Source: Ceratobasidium sp. AG-K (lineage: Eukaryota > Basidiomycota > Agaricomycetes > Cantharellales > Ceratobasidiaceae). From it: a stretch of 64,000 bases of DNA. Both the position numbers and the translations under genes were made by a program. The DNA lies in NCBI GenBank assembly GCA_037039685.1, contig JAWNGF010000008.1, positions 2,412,968 through 2,476,967 on the forward strand, in the 5' to 3' direction. This document shows, one piece after another, positions 53,550-64,000 of this stretch. Under the pieces are notes generated by a model, which saw only the letters and a list, made by a program, of their open reading frames with translations, was not told where the DNA came from and made no database searches. How positions within the stretch are numbered: the stretch's first letter is position 1; each line of letters begins with the position of its first letter.

Positions 53550-56501
53550 CTAGATCTCCTCCCGGCCGCTCCCTTCCTTGCCCACCAATCCGCGCACCCC
53601 GCCGCTCTTGGTCCGCCCTCCGTCGCGCGCACGCACGCTTCTCATCTGTGGCTGGGCCCGAGTCGATTTCGAGTATTTGAGTTCATCAGACTCGGGTGCG
53701 TCTCCGGCCGGAAAGGGATACTTGTCCGCGTCCTTGTCCTTGCCCCGACGCGACTTGCGCCTGGCATGCGCGTCCGTGGGCGAATCGGCCAGACTCGAGC
53801 CCTCGCTCACGACCGAGGGCACCGAAGGCGAGGGAACCAAATCGGGACTAGGCGTGACGGAAATGGACGCGGGTGCACCGTTTTCCGCACCGGGCAGGTC
53901 TGCGAGGTTGGAAGGGGGAGGGGTAGGGTCGACCCAGTCGTCGTCGAGCTCGTCCTCGCTCATATTAGACGCGCGGGGATGGGTAAAGTCCACGCTCTTG
54001 TCCTTGCCCGGGCGCATCGTGTCAAACCGGGAATTGTGCCTCGGACCTGGGGTGACGACCTCCATCGACTCGTCCGTGTTGGACAACTCGCCTTGTGGCT
54101 CCATGGTTCTGCCCCTGGGCACGCCCACCGCGCTCTGACTCTCCCCCGTGTGTGAATCGTAAAACTCGTCGTCGTGGTCGGGAACCGACTCCATGTCTGG
54201 CTCGGACACGCTCTCGAGACCCATGTCGTCCGAGTCCATGTCGCTCCACGAGGGCGGCTCGTCGGCGATCGAAAACAGGGTCTTGGTGGATTTGCTCATC
54301 TGCGCACGTCAGTACACGTCTGGCACCAGCTCGGGACTTACATCGGCCACGCGGGTGCGGAAATCCCTCCAGTCTGCGTCGTCCCGACAGAGGAACCCTA
54401 GCAACATGCTCGGGTCCAGCGCGCTGAGGGGCATTTTTCTGACGCGGTCGCAGTGAAAGGTGCGAAGCTCGGCCGCACTGTACGCGCAGCAATAGTGGAT
54501 TCCGTCTTGCGAATCAATTCCGCCGGGAATGAGCGTCGTCAGCTTGGAGCTCGACGAGGCATGTGGCAACTGGTAGTTAGGGTTCATGGGCGGTGGCGAG
54601 AGGCTGGACCGTGCTCGGAAATGGCCCAGGTTCGAGTCGGTGATGCTCGAGGCGGGACTGGCGGGCGAGCTGATGCGGGGCCGGGGTGTAGGGTGTGATT
54701 CGGGGGTCGAGTCGCGGCGGATCTGTTTGGCGTTGGGGGTGGCGGGCATGTCTGTGACCTGGTCGCTCGCTTCGTCTTGGTCGTCTTGTTCGGGGGCAAC
54801 GGATGGGGGTGGGCGGAGGGGTATAACGGGTCGTGTGTGGTGGGGGTCGAGATAGAACAAACTGTCGGCCTGGGTGCCGACGAAATAATAAGACGAGCTC
54901 GGTCGGCCGCCTGAAATGCCGACCGACTGGGGGAACCTAAATAGAGACTGCGGGACGTTAGTGGGGTCTGAGGGGAAGCACTGGGCCCACCTTGAGTGCT
55001 TCATAATAGATAGGATTGACATTGTCTAGCCCGAGGCGAATATTAACGAGGATCAAGACGGCGCGGCCGCCCCACTTTGCAGAACTTCGGCGCGAACTGA
55101 TGCTGCGTGCGCTCGGGGTGGTCATGCCCATGTGCGAGGCGGCATAGACGTCCGAGGCAAACACGGTTCCGTCGACGGCCAGACTGACCGAAAGCTGGGC
55201 CTCGGGGAATGCGTGGGCGAGGGTCCTGCAGGCGGTCAGCTCAAGTCGTGGAGCAGTATTGCACGCACTTTATTGAACCCGCGGCGGTCGAGGGCCCAAA
55301 CCAGGTGCCGACGTCTTTGCCCAGGGCCTTGCCAGCGAGGGCCATGCGGTGGACGCCAAAGGGCGCAAGGGGCGAGGGCGTGTCGAAAAACCAGGTGAGG
55401 ATCTTGACATAGACGGCGTGCTCCTCAGCAAACATGGGGTTGTGGGGACGCCGCCAGTCTGCACAATGTTAGCCGCGTCAAGTTGGAGCCGACGCACTCA
55501 CCTCGGCCGAGATGGAGATGGATGAGGGCATTGGCTAGCAGGCTCTGGCCCGTGCGCAACATGCAGCCCCAGCCCGTGTCCGACGTCCAAGTCTTTTCGG
55601 CGGCTCCGGGCCAGTTCCAGCGGCGGGGGCTGGCGGGGAGGGCCTCTTTCGGGAGCATGTCCATGTCGCACGGACTGAGGGGGGCCAGGGCTTCGAGGGA
55701 TGTGTCGCGGATGGGCGAGTAGTGGGAGCGGTATGTGAGCCATATGAGCGACGTAAAGTCTTCGTAGAACACGGGGGGCCATGCATACGCATACTTGCTG
55801 GGTCCACCCGACTCGACGCTGAACGAGGACACCGACTGCAGCGACGGGTTCTGGTGCATGGTGAAGGTGCCGGGGGGATTGCGTCGGCGTTGGAGCTGGG
55901 CGTGCAGGCTGCTCTCGGTCGAGTCGCGGCGGTGGGTGGGCGACGTCGGTGGCGGTGAGGCGGATGGGTCGGGCGGCTCGAAGCCAGCGTGGCGGATGCC
56001 CAGCAGCCAGATGGGGTCCGTGCATCCGTCGGGGGTTGCGTCGGCGTCGGTCAGATACCGCATCACCTTGTCGATCTGGCCCTTGCCGTGGCGCGCAGCG
56101 TTGGCAATCGCCCCGTCGCTGCGTGGCTGTGCGCGCTTGGGCGACGCTGGCACCATGGCGGCCGCTGCCCCGAGCGACACCCCCAGGTCGGTGTTGCTGC
56201 CGGTGAGATGCGAGAACCAGCCACTGAGGCGCGCGGGCAAATCTCCCAGCCGCACCGATGCCTGCGACGGCGACGATGCCATGGCCGACACCGCCACGTC
56301 CGACTGGCGCGCTCGGATCGCCACCGCCTGGCTGGTCTGTGCGTTGCGCGCCATCTCGCCCTCGGCCTCTTGCACTGCAATCGATGGGGCCGACTCGTGG
56401 CCGCTCGCCTTGCGTCTCGTCCTCGTCGTGTTCTCGTCGTGCTTACGCAGCAGCTTGCTCAGCTTCTGCGACGACGACGGCGACCCAGATGGCGACGGCA
56501 T
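53550..56501 (-). CDS. ATG4: Atg4 cysteine protease (autophagy)
   Basis: Five exons on the minus strand: 56501-55502, 55458-55269, 55225-54991, 54947-54342, 54299-53550, giving 926 aa with all junctions in frame and introns of 42-44 nt. Catalytic Cys lies in [15 protein letters not shown] (about residue 313). Asp and His are in YLDPHHTRP (about 509-511). Atg4 trims Atg8 so that it can be lipidated, and later removes it from membranes. The protein is much longer than yeast Atg4: a disordered 200-residue N-terminus, a Ser/Pro-rich insert after the DPH motif, and an acidic Ser-rich C-terminal 250 residues, a pattern known from basidiomycetes. An upstream in-frame ATG at 56528 would add nine residues. 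It is divergently paired with the kinase gene. Confidence 0.92.
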
Positions 56502-56563
56502 CGTGGTAGACGTCTGTGCGTGGCACACCCACGTGACCGGCGTCTATCCTCCGCTCTGCCACC
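56502..56563. promoter_or_regulatory. Shared 62-bp divergent promoter space of ATG4 and the kinase gene
   Basis: Only 62 bp separate the ATG of ATG4 (56501) from the ATG of the kinase (56564), so the two genes must share a start region or have overlapping transcripts and promoters. It contains GGCACACCCACGTGACC with a CACGTG E-box. No TATA box is seen. Confidence 0.45.
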
Positions 56564-58342
56564 ATGGCCCGCATGACGCTGCAGGAAAAGCTCCTGCCCC
56601 AGCCGCCCTCGTTCCAGAAGAAGCTTGCCTATGAGATCCATGAAGAGCTCGGCAAGGGCACCTTTGGCAAGGTCCTGCGCGCAACCTGGACGCGCAAGGA
56701 CGGCTCCAAGCTGCAGGTGGCGCTTAAGGTGCGCATCACGTACACCTGCCGTCACCCACTCATATCGTCCATTCCAGGCAATCTCCAAGAAGCGCGTCAA
56801 GGGCAATGAAGCCGCCGTCTGGGGAGAGATGGAGGTCCTCCGTGGCCTCGACAATCCCCACATTGTCAAGTTTTACGAGTGGTTCGAGTCCCGCGAAAAG
56901 TACTACCTCGCATTCGAACTGGCCGTCGGCGGCGAGCTTTTTCAGCGCATTACAGAGCGCGGCAAGTTTACCGAGTCGGATGCCACAAGCGTCGTCCGTG
57001 CCATCCTCGACGGCGTGTCCTACCTCCATGCCCACGACATTGTCCACCGCGATCTGAAGCCTGAAAACATCCTCTACCGCACCAAGGCCGAGGACAGCGG
57101 GCTGGTCATTGCCGACTTTGGCATGTAAGTCGATCGCTCGAGCTTGTGACGTGGACTGACCCTCGCAGTGCAAAGCATCTGCACTCTGCCGACGAGCAGC
57201 TACAAACAGTCGCTGGCAGCTTTGGTTATGTCGCTCCAGGTATGCAGCTCGGTTTTCAACCCTTCCTATCTCACCCCCCGCAGAGGTCCTCAGCGGTCAA
57301 GGGCACGGAAAACCCGTCGATATTTGGAGCACAGGGTACGCTTAATGTTCACCCCGTGACTATTCCTGACCTCTGCCCAGGATCATCACCTATGTCCTCC
57401 TATGCGGCTACTCGCCCTTTCGCTCCACGACCCAGGCCGAGCTCGTAGAAGAAACCATGCGCGCTCGTATCGAGTTCCACCACTCGTTCTGGTCTCACAT
57501 TTCCCAAGAGGGTCAGTACCGGCGCTCTTCGCCTCCGTGCCTGGATCTCGGTTGCCAACAAGCGCCCATTTTTGACATCATGACGTTTGTTCCAGCCAAG
57601 GAGTTTATCAAACACCTCCTCAACCCGGACCCGAGCCTGCGTCCGACGGCGGAAGAAGCGCTGCAGCACCCCGTGAGTACTGCCCGTGTTGGCTCGACTC
57701 GACTAATTCGTGCTCCAGTGGTTGTCCCCCACCCCGGCGACTCCCCTGCCCGACGTCGACATTTCCGCTGGGCTGCGCCAAAAATATACTCCCCGTCAGC
57801 GCTGGCGCAACGCCATCAACGCAGTCCGTGCTGCACAACGTCTCACGTCTTCCAACTCGGTCTTCACCACCTCGACTGTTTCGGCCCCCAGCACGCCCCC
57901 CGCACGACCCGGACCCAGCCGTCAGTCGAGCCTCGCGGTCCCACTCAGCGTCGCCCACACTACCTCCTCGGGCGGATGGGGCACCCAAGACGACGCCGTG
58001 GACCTGCCCCTCCGCAAGGTCATTTCCAACTCGGGCGCTGAGCACACCAATACGCAGCTTGCGACGCCTCCCGCTCCAAGACGCGTCTTTAGCGTCGATC
58101 AAGACCAAAATCAGTCCCAGGCCGAACCCGACAGCGACGAAGAGAGTGACGAGGGCTACGCCGCCATGCCTGGCAGCTTTGATTGGTCTGGCTCGAGCCG
58201 CAGTCGGCGCCACCGACGCGGTCTCGACGGGGACAAGGACGAGGCCGTATCTACCCCTGCCACATCCCCTCCCCAGAGCCCCCCATCGGACGGTCTCACA
58301 GCGCGTTTGGCTCGGATGCGCATCGCATTGGTTGGATCTTAG
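56564..58342 (+). CDS. Calcium/calmodulin-dependent-type protein kinase, 488 aa
   Basis: Seven exons: 56564-56728, 56778-57124, 57169-57239, 57284-57335, 57381-57511, 57596-57672, 57719-58342; all junctions are in frame. Kinase features: Gly loop GKGTFG (30-35), VALK Lys55, HRDLKPEN (145-152), DFG (168-170), an APE-like APEVLSG split by an intron, and [19 protein letters not shown] typical of the CaMK group. The C-terminal 180 residues are Ser/Pro-rich and acidic. Right after the kinase domain, residues around [22 protein letters not shown] form a basic amphipathic helix that fits the autoinhibitory/calmodulin-binding region of CaMKI-type enzymes. It could equally be a Rck-like CaMK relative. 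Cytosolic Ser/Thr kinase; substrates unknown. Confidence 0.9.
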
Positions 58343-58801
58343 AACTAGGTAAATACGGACATGGCTGGCCCTGTAAATTCTTGTTACCTGTGCTTTCGTG
58401 TTTTTTGTTGTGGATGTTCCCGGATAGGGCTTTGTCTTGATATACACATGAATGCAACTGCTTCGTACTAGTCTTCGCGTGGCTCTCAAATATCTCATTA
58501 TCAGGACCCACGAGATTTTCCCGGGTTAGTCAAGCGAATATATGCGCTGAACGCATGCAATTGTCCACGCCTAGTCCCTCGGCATTTCACTACACGATAC
58601 CGCTTTCAAACCGGTCCAACGTGAGCCAAATCTACCACCGAAAACTCCCCTACCATTCTTCGTGTTTTTCGAGTCCCCTCGACAGTTCCAGCATTCTCAG
58701 TTGTCGCAAGTACCCAACAACATGCAGGTTCCACGCCGAATTTGCCTGGACGATACACTCCTTGTGATGAGTTGGCGTATCTATACAAAACGCTCTTCAC
58801 A
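58343..58801. other. Gap: 3' flank of the kinase gene
   Basis: About 460 bp without a supported gene, ending at the TA target of the fold-back MITE. No terminator or tRNA is recognised. Confidence 0.45.
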
Positions 58802-58803
58802 TA

Positions 58804-59470
58804 CACTACGATGCAAAAGTATTGCACCACGGGGGTTCACCCTAAAGCCGTGTTTATTTCTACTCGGTGTATATGGACAATATATGCAAGCTGATATGCC
58901 GATTATGATCCAAGAATGAGCGAGGTGCAAGGATCAATGGATCCAACTATGCAGGTCGAAAGAGGGGCTGAAAAAAATCGACTCTTTGAGTTCTGAAAAT
59001 TGCGTAGTTTTAACATAATAGGTATTGTAGACCTTGGTCTGGGGATCTCGCAGAGCATTTGATCCCGAAAACTGGCCAAGCGGTTGCTGAGATATGGGTC
59101 ACACAAAATTAAGAATTTACTAGTGGAGGGGTTGAAATTGGCTGGGTCTACTAGTAACTTCTCGATTTTGTGTCGTCCATATCTCAGCAACCGCTTGGCC
59201 AATTTCCGGGATCAAATGCTCTGCGAGATCCCCAGACCAAGGTCTACAATACCTATTATGTTAAAACTACGCAATTTTCAGAACTCAAAGAGTCGATTTT
59301 TTTCAGCCCCTCTTTCGACCTGCATAGTTGGATCCATTGATCCTTGCACCTCGCTCATTCTTGGATCATAATCGGCATATCAGCTTGCATATATTGTCCA
59401 TATACACCGAGTAGAAATAAACACGGCTTTAGGGTGAACCCCCGTGGTGCAATACTTTTGCATCGTAGTG
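58804..59470. mobile_element. 667-bp fold-back MITE, near-perfect palindrome, Tc1-like ends
   Basis: Two arms of about 320 bp are almost exact reverse complements around a loop of about 25 bp near 59,137. Outer ends read CACTACGATGCAAAAG and its inverse, flanked by TA on both sides (58802-58803, 59471-59472). The subterminal GCAAAAGTATTGCACC is typical of Tc1/mariner ends and resembles the Tc1-type element at 38.6-40.3 kb. Two apparent ORFs (58903-59202 minus, 59084-59371 plus) encode nearly the same peptide only because of the palindrome. Confidence 0.85.
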
Positions 59471-59472
59471 TA

Positions 59473-60180
59473 CGTAACTGGGCCGAGAATCAGGGGGAAG
59501 CATTTGGGAGAATTTACCGTCCCAGGGTTCGCTACTCCATAACCACTTCTCAACGGCGTAGTCGAGCACAGTTCGGATGTTCGCCGTACGTTAGGTGCGT
59601 GACTACTGCAGAGTCGCATCACGTTTTCCGGCGTGCGGTACCGGAGCTGGGGTTTACCTTCGTTGGCAAACTAATTTGCCGCTTGCACATGTAGCTGCCT
59701 CCGCCACACGCGACTCGCACATTGGCGAAAGCTATTGTGGTCGAATCAGGGGCGCGTCTGTAGATAAATCGCCCTCAATCCACATTGAATTTAGTCCGTA
59801 CGGAAAAACCTTGCAGCATCACGGTAATGTTATACACGAAAATAGTCCAGGTTACTTGCCTCGCATTCTACGTCGCTCGCGGCTGATTCGATTTATCGAC
59901 GTAATTGACCCCGTTGATGCCTTCAAACAGAGTAAAATCTACCCAGCTCCCTGGTGAACCCCGCTGAAGTATTCAACAGCTAGCACAACCGACCCCCCCC
60001 CCCCCCCATGCACTCATCTCTGCATAGCAGCTGCCCATTGCCCTTACCACCCAGCCACCCGCACCATACCACCCCTCACAACTCTCAGCCCAGTAGGATT
60101 TTATTCTCACCTTACAACCAGCTCAAACCAATGGTTGCCTTGCAGCAAGTGGTCACCTAGGAGCATGAAGCAAACTCATT
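59473..60180. other. Gap with a 15-base C run
   Basis: No gene is supported. A homopolymer of 15 C lies at 59,993-60,007. Confidence 0.45.
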
Positions 60181-60183
60181 TCT

Positions 60184-60458
60184 CACTGTGGAGGTTAAGC
60201 GCGCTGAATCCTAGCGACATGAGTATGACCCAACCACTGGGCGTGTCCGCTTTCAGTGATCGATGCCCTGATGATTATCTTCAGGAGTGACTGGGGAGCA
60301 AATCAGCTTCACACTCTATTCAAAATTACCTTTTTTAGTACTGATGACCATAAACCATGCGCGAGGTGACTGAAAAATAATGTAATAAATCACTGAAAGC
60401 GGTCTTTTCGGTTCAGTGCGTTTGGTGGTGCTATTCAGTAACCCGAGGCCCCACAGTG
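60184..60458. mobile_element. 275-bp CACTA-like MITE, second copy of the 46.4-kb family
   Basis: Ends CACTGTGGAGGTTAAGC ... GAGGCCCCACAGTG, flanked by TCT on both sides (60181-60183, 60459-60461). The interior aligns with 46410-46697 over its whole length (for example TGTCCGCTTTCAGTGA and CATAAACCATGCGC). Confidence 0.82.
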
Positions 60459-60461
60459 TCT

Positions 60462-63400
60462 GGTAATGCTCATCCCACTGGTAACCTGGCTTGTTGGTCT
60501 GAACCCTGCTCACGCACCACTCCAAAGATTCGACACCGTTGGCGCCCTGGACACCGACCCTCTTGTCACTAGGTGGAAGGTCGATACCGTAGCAATTCAT
60601 GGCTGCCAAGTAGTTAGAATTTTATTGATTGAAAGTCAGATTGATCGACGGTTGCTTACTCTCGTTCCTGATTACCACCAATCGGTTCCGAGGCTCAATT
60701 GACTACATCTCATTACCAGGGTAGATGAGTTTCACGCAGAGACGAATATTCTTTCGTGAAACCCCTGTACACGTGCTAGTTGCGTGCCTCGGCCTAACAG
60801 CACTGCCGCGTCCTGAGTTGGGATATTGACAGCACCAGCTAGCAACGTTTGGGTCTGTAGCGGGTATGGTAACGGTGACGATACGGATGAGAGCGTGTGT
60901 TTGGAGCCCCCCGCGTTTATATGGCTATACGCGCCTGTATCGACACTGGTTTCTTTTAAAGGATCCGGTCTTCTCCCTTCCGGGTTTATTTTCGCTCACG
61001 AAGTGATGGGTCCACAATTTGCTTTATTAGTCTGACGGTCCTGTCGTCGTTTGCGCAGTCTGTCGACATCGAATCATATACAGAGTCTTACAAGGCCTTA
61101 AAAAAATGCACATTTTGACAATCTTTGCTCTCAGTAGACTATCGCTTTTATACGACAATGCCCTGTCTCTCGTTAATTTCTGCCTGAGAACCCGTAAGTT
61201 TTTCACAGGTAAATTTATCTATGCGGGCTTATGGATGGCCCGAGCTAGAGAGAAGGTTTTAATAGACTTGGTGGGGGCACCAAACCAAAAATATGCTGGA
61301 CCGGGTGCTCGAGTAACTCGGCTAGCATATATGCGCAAGTCGCGTTGAAACCCCCGGGCCACACTCCCGCAAGGTGTGGTTGAGCGTCCTCCATCCTCTA
61401 CCATACTTCCGTCACATTACCCTATGTTTTCGTCCTGGCAATCGACTCTTCCACGCCGGTCTGAACTGCCTGATTGAGGACATCTCATAGCAACACAGGG
61501 GAAGCCTACAGCTGGTGCCAGAGCGCTTGTCCACTAACGTTGCTCGCCAATCTCGCCTATTATCATGTCCGACCCAAGAACTTATCCAACGTGTATGGAA
61601 TCTGGTTTCCGAATCCCTGCTGGTCGCCACGGTGATCGCAAAAACTCGTACCACGCAATCTCGTCAAGCATATCAAATTACTAGTCTTTGGCAAACAAGA
61701 CTCCCAAATGGCTGTTTCGTCTATTGAACGATTACTGTGCAGTCCACTAGCTTGTAATCATTGTTTTAAACTATCTTAATCAGCCCCTCACTCAACTATG
61801 GTCAAAGAAGCAAGCTCAAGTCTTGTAGTTACGTTATGCCGCCTGGTTTGGTGCCCTGACAGTATAAGCACAACTTTAGAATGGATCGTTTGAGTCTTTG
61901 CCGAGCAATGCATTGGTTTCGAAAAGACGCCCATATCGGCCCCTTAAACTTCCTCTCGCTTCGCAGCTCACTATTCCTGAAAGCATAAATAGCATAACAA
62001 GCCGAAAGCACGGAAGCGTCCAGGGTTTTCAAAACGGTGTTGCCTGGATACATTCCAAACCAACTTTGGTATCTCTTATGTAAAGTCACACGGATTGTAC
62101 AACTCAGCGATGTATCCCGACCTGTGATTGGGTTGAGCCGCTAGACGTTTGAGCAGTTGTTCGGCTTGAACTGAACTGTACCGTTAGATTGCAGTAGTGC
62201 TGTATGATCGACATGGATGTTCACCCATCTATCGAGGCACGATTGGTTATTGGCATTGCATATTGTTCAATTTAATTCAGTCATTAGGGGCGCATACATG
62301 CGCGTTCGGAGGATAGTGGGTGGATTACTCTCGTTCGGGCTCGCCAGAATTTCCATCGTCAACGCTATAATCTCATAGTAGCCTGTTATATGAGTTATGA
62401 AACTATCTCTTTGTTGGTCATCAAACCACTAAGGTCATTAGTCTTACGACGCCATCAAAAAGGACTGGGGATAGCCTTCATCTAGATATGTAGATTGGAT
62501 TTTGAGTAATCGGTGGTCCGCTCCGTGGTGTGCTGCACCCCGTAAACGTCTAAAATACGGATCTAACCGTAGTGTAGCCTAGCCTACGGCCATTGAGTAT
62601 ACGCCCAGTGATTCTGCTTTTGACCTCGTTGGGAGACCGCAAGTTATGGATAAACGGAATTGTAACCCGCATGCCTTGTACTGTGGGTTTCCTCCTCTTT
62701 TAAATTTGAGACGAAGCTTCTTCATCTATACGCCCAAGGCAAGAAGGCCGTAATCTTCTTATTTTCCTGGTGATTTCAGCGCCTGTTGAATCCATTTTGA
62801 TTGTCTCGGTTCGTCGGGCTTACTCAGTCACCAAGCATACATGAGGGGACTCCCGCGCGTTGTACCTTGCAATCCCACAAAAACACTCCCAGGACGACTT
62901 AAGCATGACATGAGCTGTCCCCCCCCCCCCTTCACGCTCATCTAGGAGATAGAGGAATTAGAAGATATCTAAAATGGGCAATATCCATCCAAAACCTCTG
63001 TTTTACATCTATAGTGGTTACTAGCAAGTCGAGCTTTTGCCAAAATTTGCGACCTGACTAGATGCAACGCGGAGCATCCCGCATGCACCAAGTGACTGGG
63101 CTGTAATTACTGCTCGGATGAAGTTTCTTTGCGAATTTCCTGCCGATCTTATCCGTGCAAAGGATGACTTCCTTTCACCGGCTTGTTCCGTGGATCGAGA
63201 CACGATTGCACTCTCTTCCAATCATGAGGTGCAGGCGGTGGCCAACCCTTGCAGTTATATGAGGCATAGTACCATCTCATGCCCGTCGATTACAGGAAAC
63301 TTCGGCACCGCATCAGCTATACTAACCATATACAGCTAATTCGCGACAATTATGCCTCTCATCAATCAGTCGACTTTGTGTCCAGGTTTATCCTGAGCCC

Positions 63401-63560
63401 CATAGGGTGTGAGTGGGTTAGCACAGGATTCGAGTAGACGTGAAACTTGGTCAAGTTTGTCTGTTCCAACGTGAGGATGGCTGAATTGGTACGTGTAGTA
63501 GCTCTGACGCCACAGTTCCGCGTTTCCTCAAATTGAATCGATACTATTCTGACGGTCGAT
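60462..63560. other. 3.1-kb gap without recognisable gene
   Basis: Only short overlapping chance frames (none above 86 codons). There is a 12-base C run at 62,919-62,930. I find no tRNA, rRNA, transposase or retroelement motif, and no clear inverted repeats. It may hold regulatory sequence for the flanking gene or very old repeat debris. Confidence 0.45.
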
Positions 63561-63564
63561 AGCC

Positions 63565-64000
63565 ATGATACGTCGGTATCATGTTTTTAGATTTAGCTGG
63601 GCCTTGTGGGCGTTTGAAGCAAAGCGTCATCAATATGCTGAATCAGCCTGGCGCCTGACCCTGATCTGCACAACTCTATTAGCGCCTAGTCCAGGAAGGG
63701 CAACCACGGGCAACGACCATGAACGCGGTCCAACTCCACGCAACGTCAAGGTCGTACTCATTGGCGACAGTGGCGCGGGAAAGGTTAGCGACGAGCTTTC
63801 TACTTGACCCGGGCACTGCTTACTATTGCACTCTCGATTAGACAAGTTTCAGAAATCGGGTGGGTCAACTTGCGTCATCACACATGCTAGCCTCTGACCT
63901 GGCGCAGTATGTCAACGGGCAGTTCTCATCTGCGTATCGGGCCACAATCGGTGCCGATTTTATATCCAAGAAGCTACCTCATGATTCGCGCCCCGGCCAA
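63565..64000 (+). CDS. Rab7-like small GTPase, 5' part, runs off the window
   Basis: The P-loop GDSGAGK is followed by a GT-AG intron (63784-63841), an 18-nt exon encoding TSFRNR (63842-63859), a second intron (63860-63907), then YVNGQFSSAYRATIGADFISKKL up to the edge. The order P-loop, YVN, switch I (ATIGADF) is that of Rab7/Ypt7, which acts in late endosome/vacuole fusion. GAGK in place of GVGK and the altered residues after it suggest a divergent Rab7 paralogue. The start is uncertain: the frame is open back to an ATG at 63565 but the leader residues are atypical, so an upstream intron is likely. The ATG at 63719 is out of frame. Confidence 0.75.

Noticed and set aside
53424..56650. Long plus-strand ORFs (for example 53424-54155, 53578-54138, 55795-56634, 55989-56576) opposite ATG4
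   Set aside because: They are antisense shadows of GC-rich ATG4 exons with Arg-rich, low-complexity translations. The minus strand has clear catalytic motifs and splice sites.
58903..59371. Two ORFs giving nearly the same ~95-aa peptide
   Set aside because: They lie on the two arms of a palindrome, so the duplicate peptide is a by-product of the inverted repeat, with no family match.
59993..60007. Poly-C runs (also 62,919-62,930) as functional signals
   Set aside because: Simple homopolymers with no neighbouring element ends or genes; their length may also reflect sequencing error.
63719..63721. ATG at 63719 as the Rab start
   Set aside because: It is out of frame with the P-loop exon.
1..64000. 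CRISPR arrays, rRNA or tRNA genes, bacterial-type operons
   Set aside because: No regularly spaced repeats, no rRNA core motifs and no complete tRNA cloverleaf were seen. The genes carry spliceosomal introns, so the DNA is eukaryotic.

Overview
This window comes from a filamentous fungus, very probably a basidiomycete of the Agaricomycetes (Rhizoctonia-like). Its genes carry many 42-60 nt introns. It holds chromodomain Ty3/gypsy elements of the Tf1/sushi type, a CHAT-domain gene remnant of the kind expanded in Agaricomycetes, and a very long Atg4. The organism call is inference. The window falls into two compartments: a transposon-packed, gene-poor part (1-48,500) and a GC-richer gene block (48,740-58,340), followed by mostly empty sequence and the 5' end of a small-GTPase gene.

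1-26,375 is a three-level nest of LTR retrotransposons. The outer element C (minus strand, degenerate) was split by element A (plus strand, 8,591-23,034, target duplication CTGTG). A was then split by element B (minus strand, 13,125-20,338, duplication CAAGG). Removing each insert with one duplication copy rejoins the host reading frame. B is young and looks intact: gag 664 aa, pol 1,184 aa, and a third 254-aa ORF beyond pol. A and B share a 12-nt match between the predicted transcript start and the primer-binding site (Tf1-type self-priming), a GGGAAAA slippery heptamer before the gag stop, and the same third ORF.

26,376-48,502 is a mosaic. It holds a Tc1-type transposase pseudogene (27.3-28.3 kb), a degenerate gypsy element D (29.6-36.1 kb), two near-identical 1,126-bp inverted-repeat elements in opposite orientation (36.3 and 43.5 kb), and a second Tc1-type element with long inverted repeats (38.6-40.3 kb). 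It also holds a LINE RNase H fragment, a CHAT-domain pseudogene, and an intron-containing hAT transposase pseudogene (45.1-48.5 kb) that is itself interrupted by two CACTA-like MITEs.

48,743-58,342 is the gene block: an OSH1-like oxysterol-binding protein with a FFAT motif (+), a small single-pass membrane protein (+), an Atg4 cysteine protease (-), and a CaMK-type kinase (+) divergent from ATG4 with start codons 62 bp apart. The OSH1-like protein (lipid transfer at ER contacts), Atg4 (Atg8 processing) and the Rab7-like GTPase at the right edge all belong to membrane traffic, but nothing in the sequence shows they are co-regulated.

58,343-63,560 holds a 667-bp fold-back MITE and a CACTA-like MITE and is otherwise empty of recognisable genes. 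Inactivating stops and LTR differences are mostly C:G to T:A changes at CpG, a deamination or RIP-like footprint. All coordinates, motifs and frames were read by eye; no similarity search was run.
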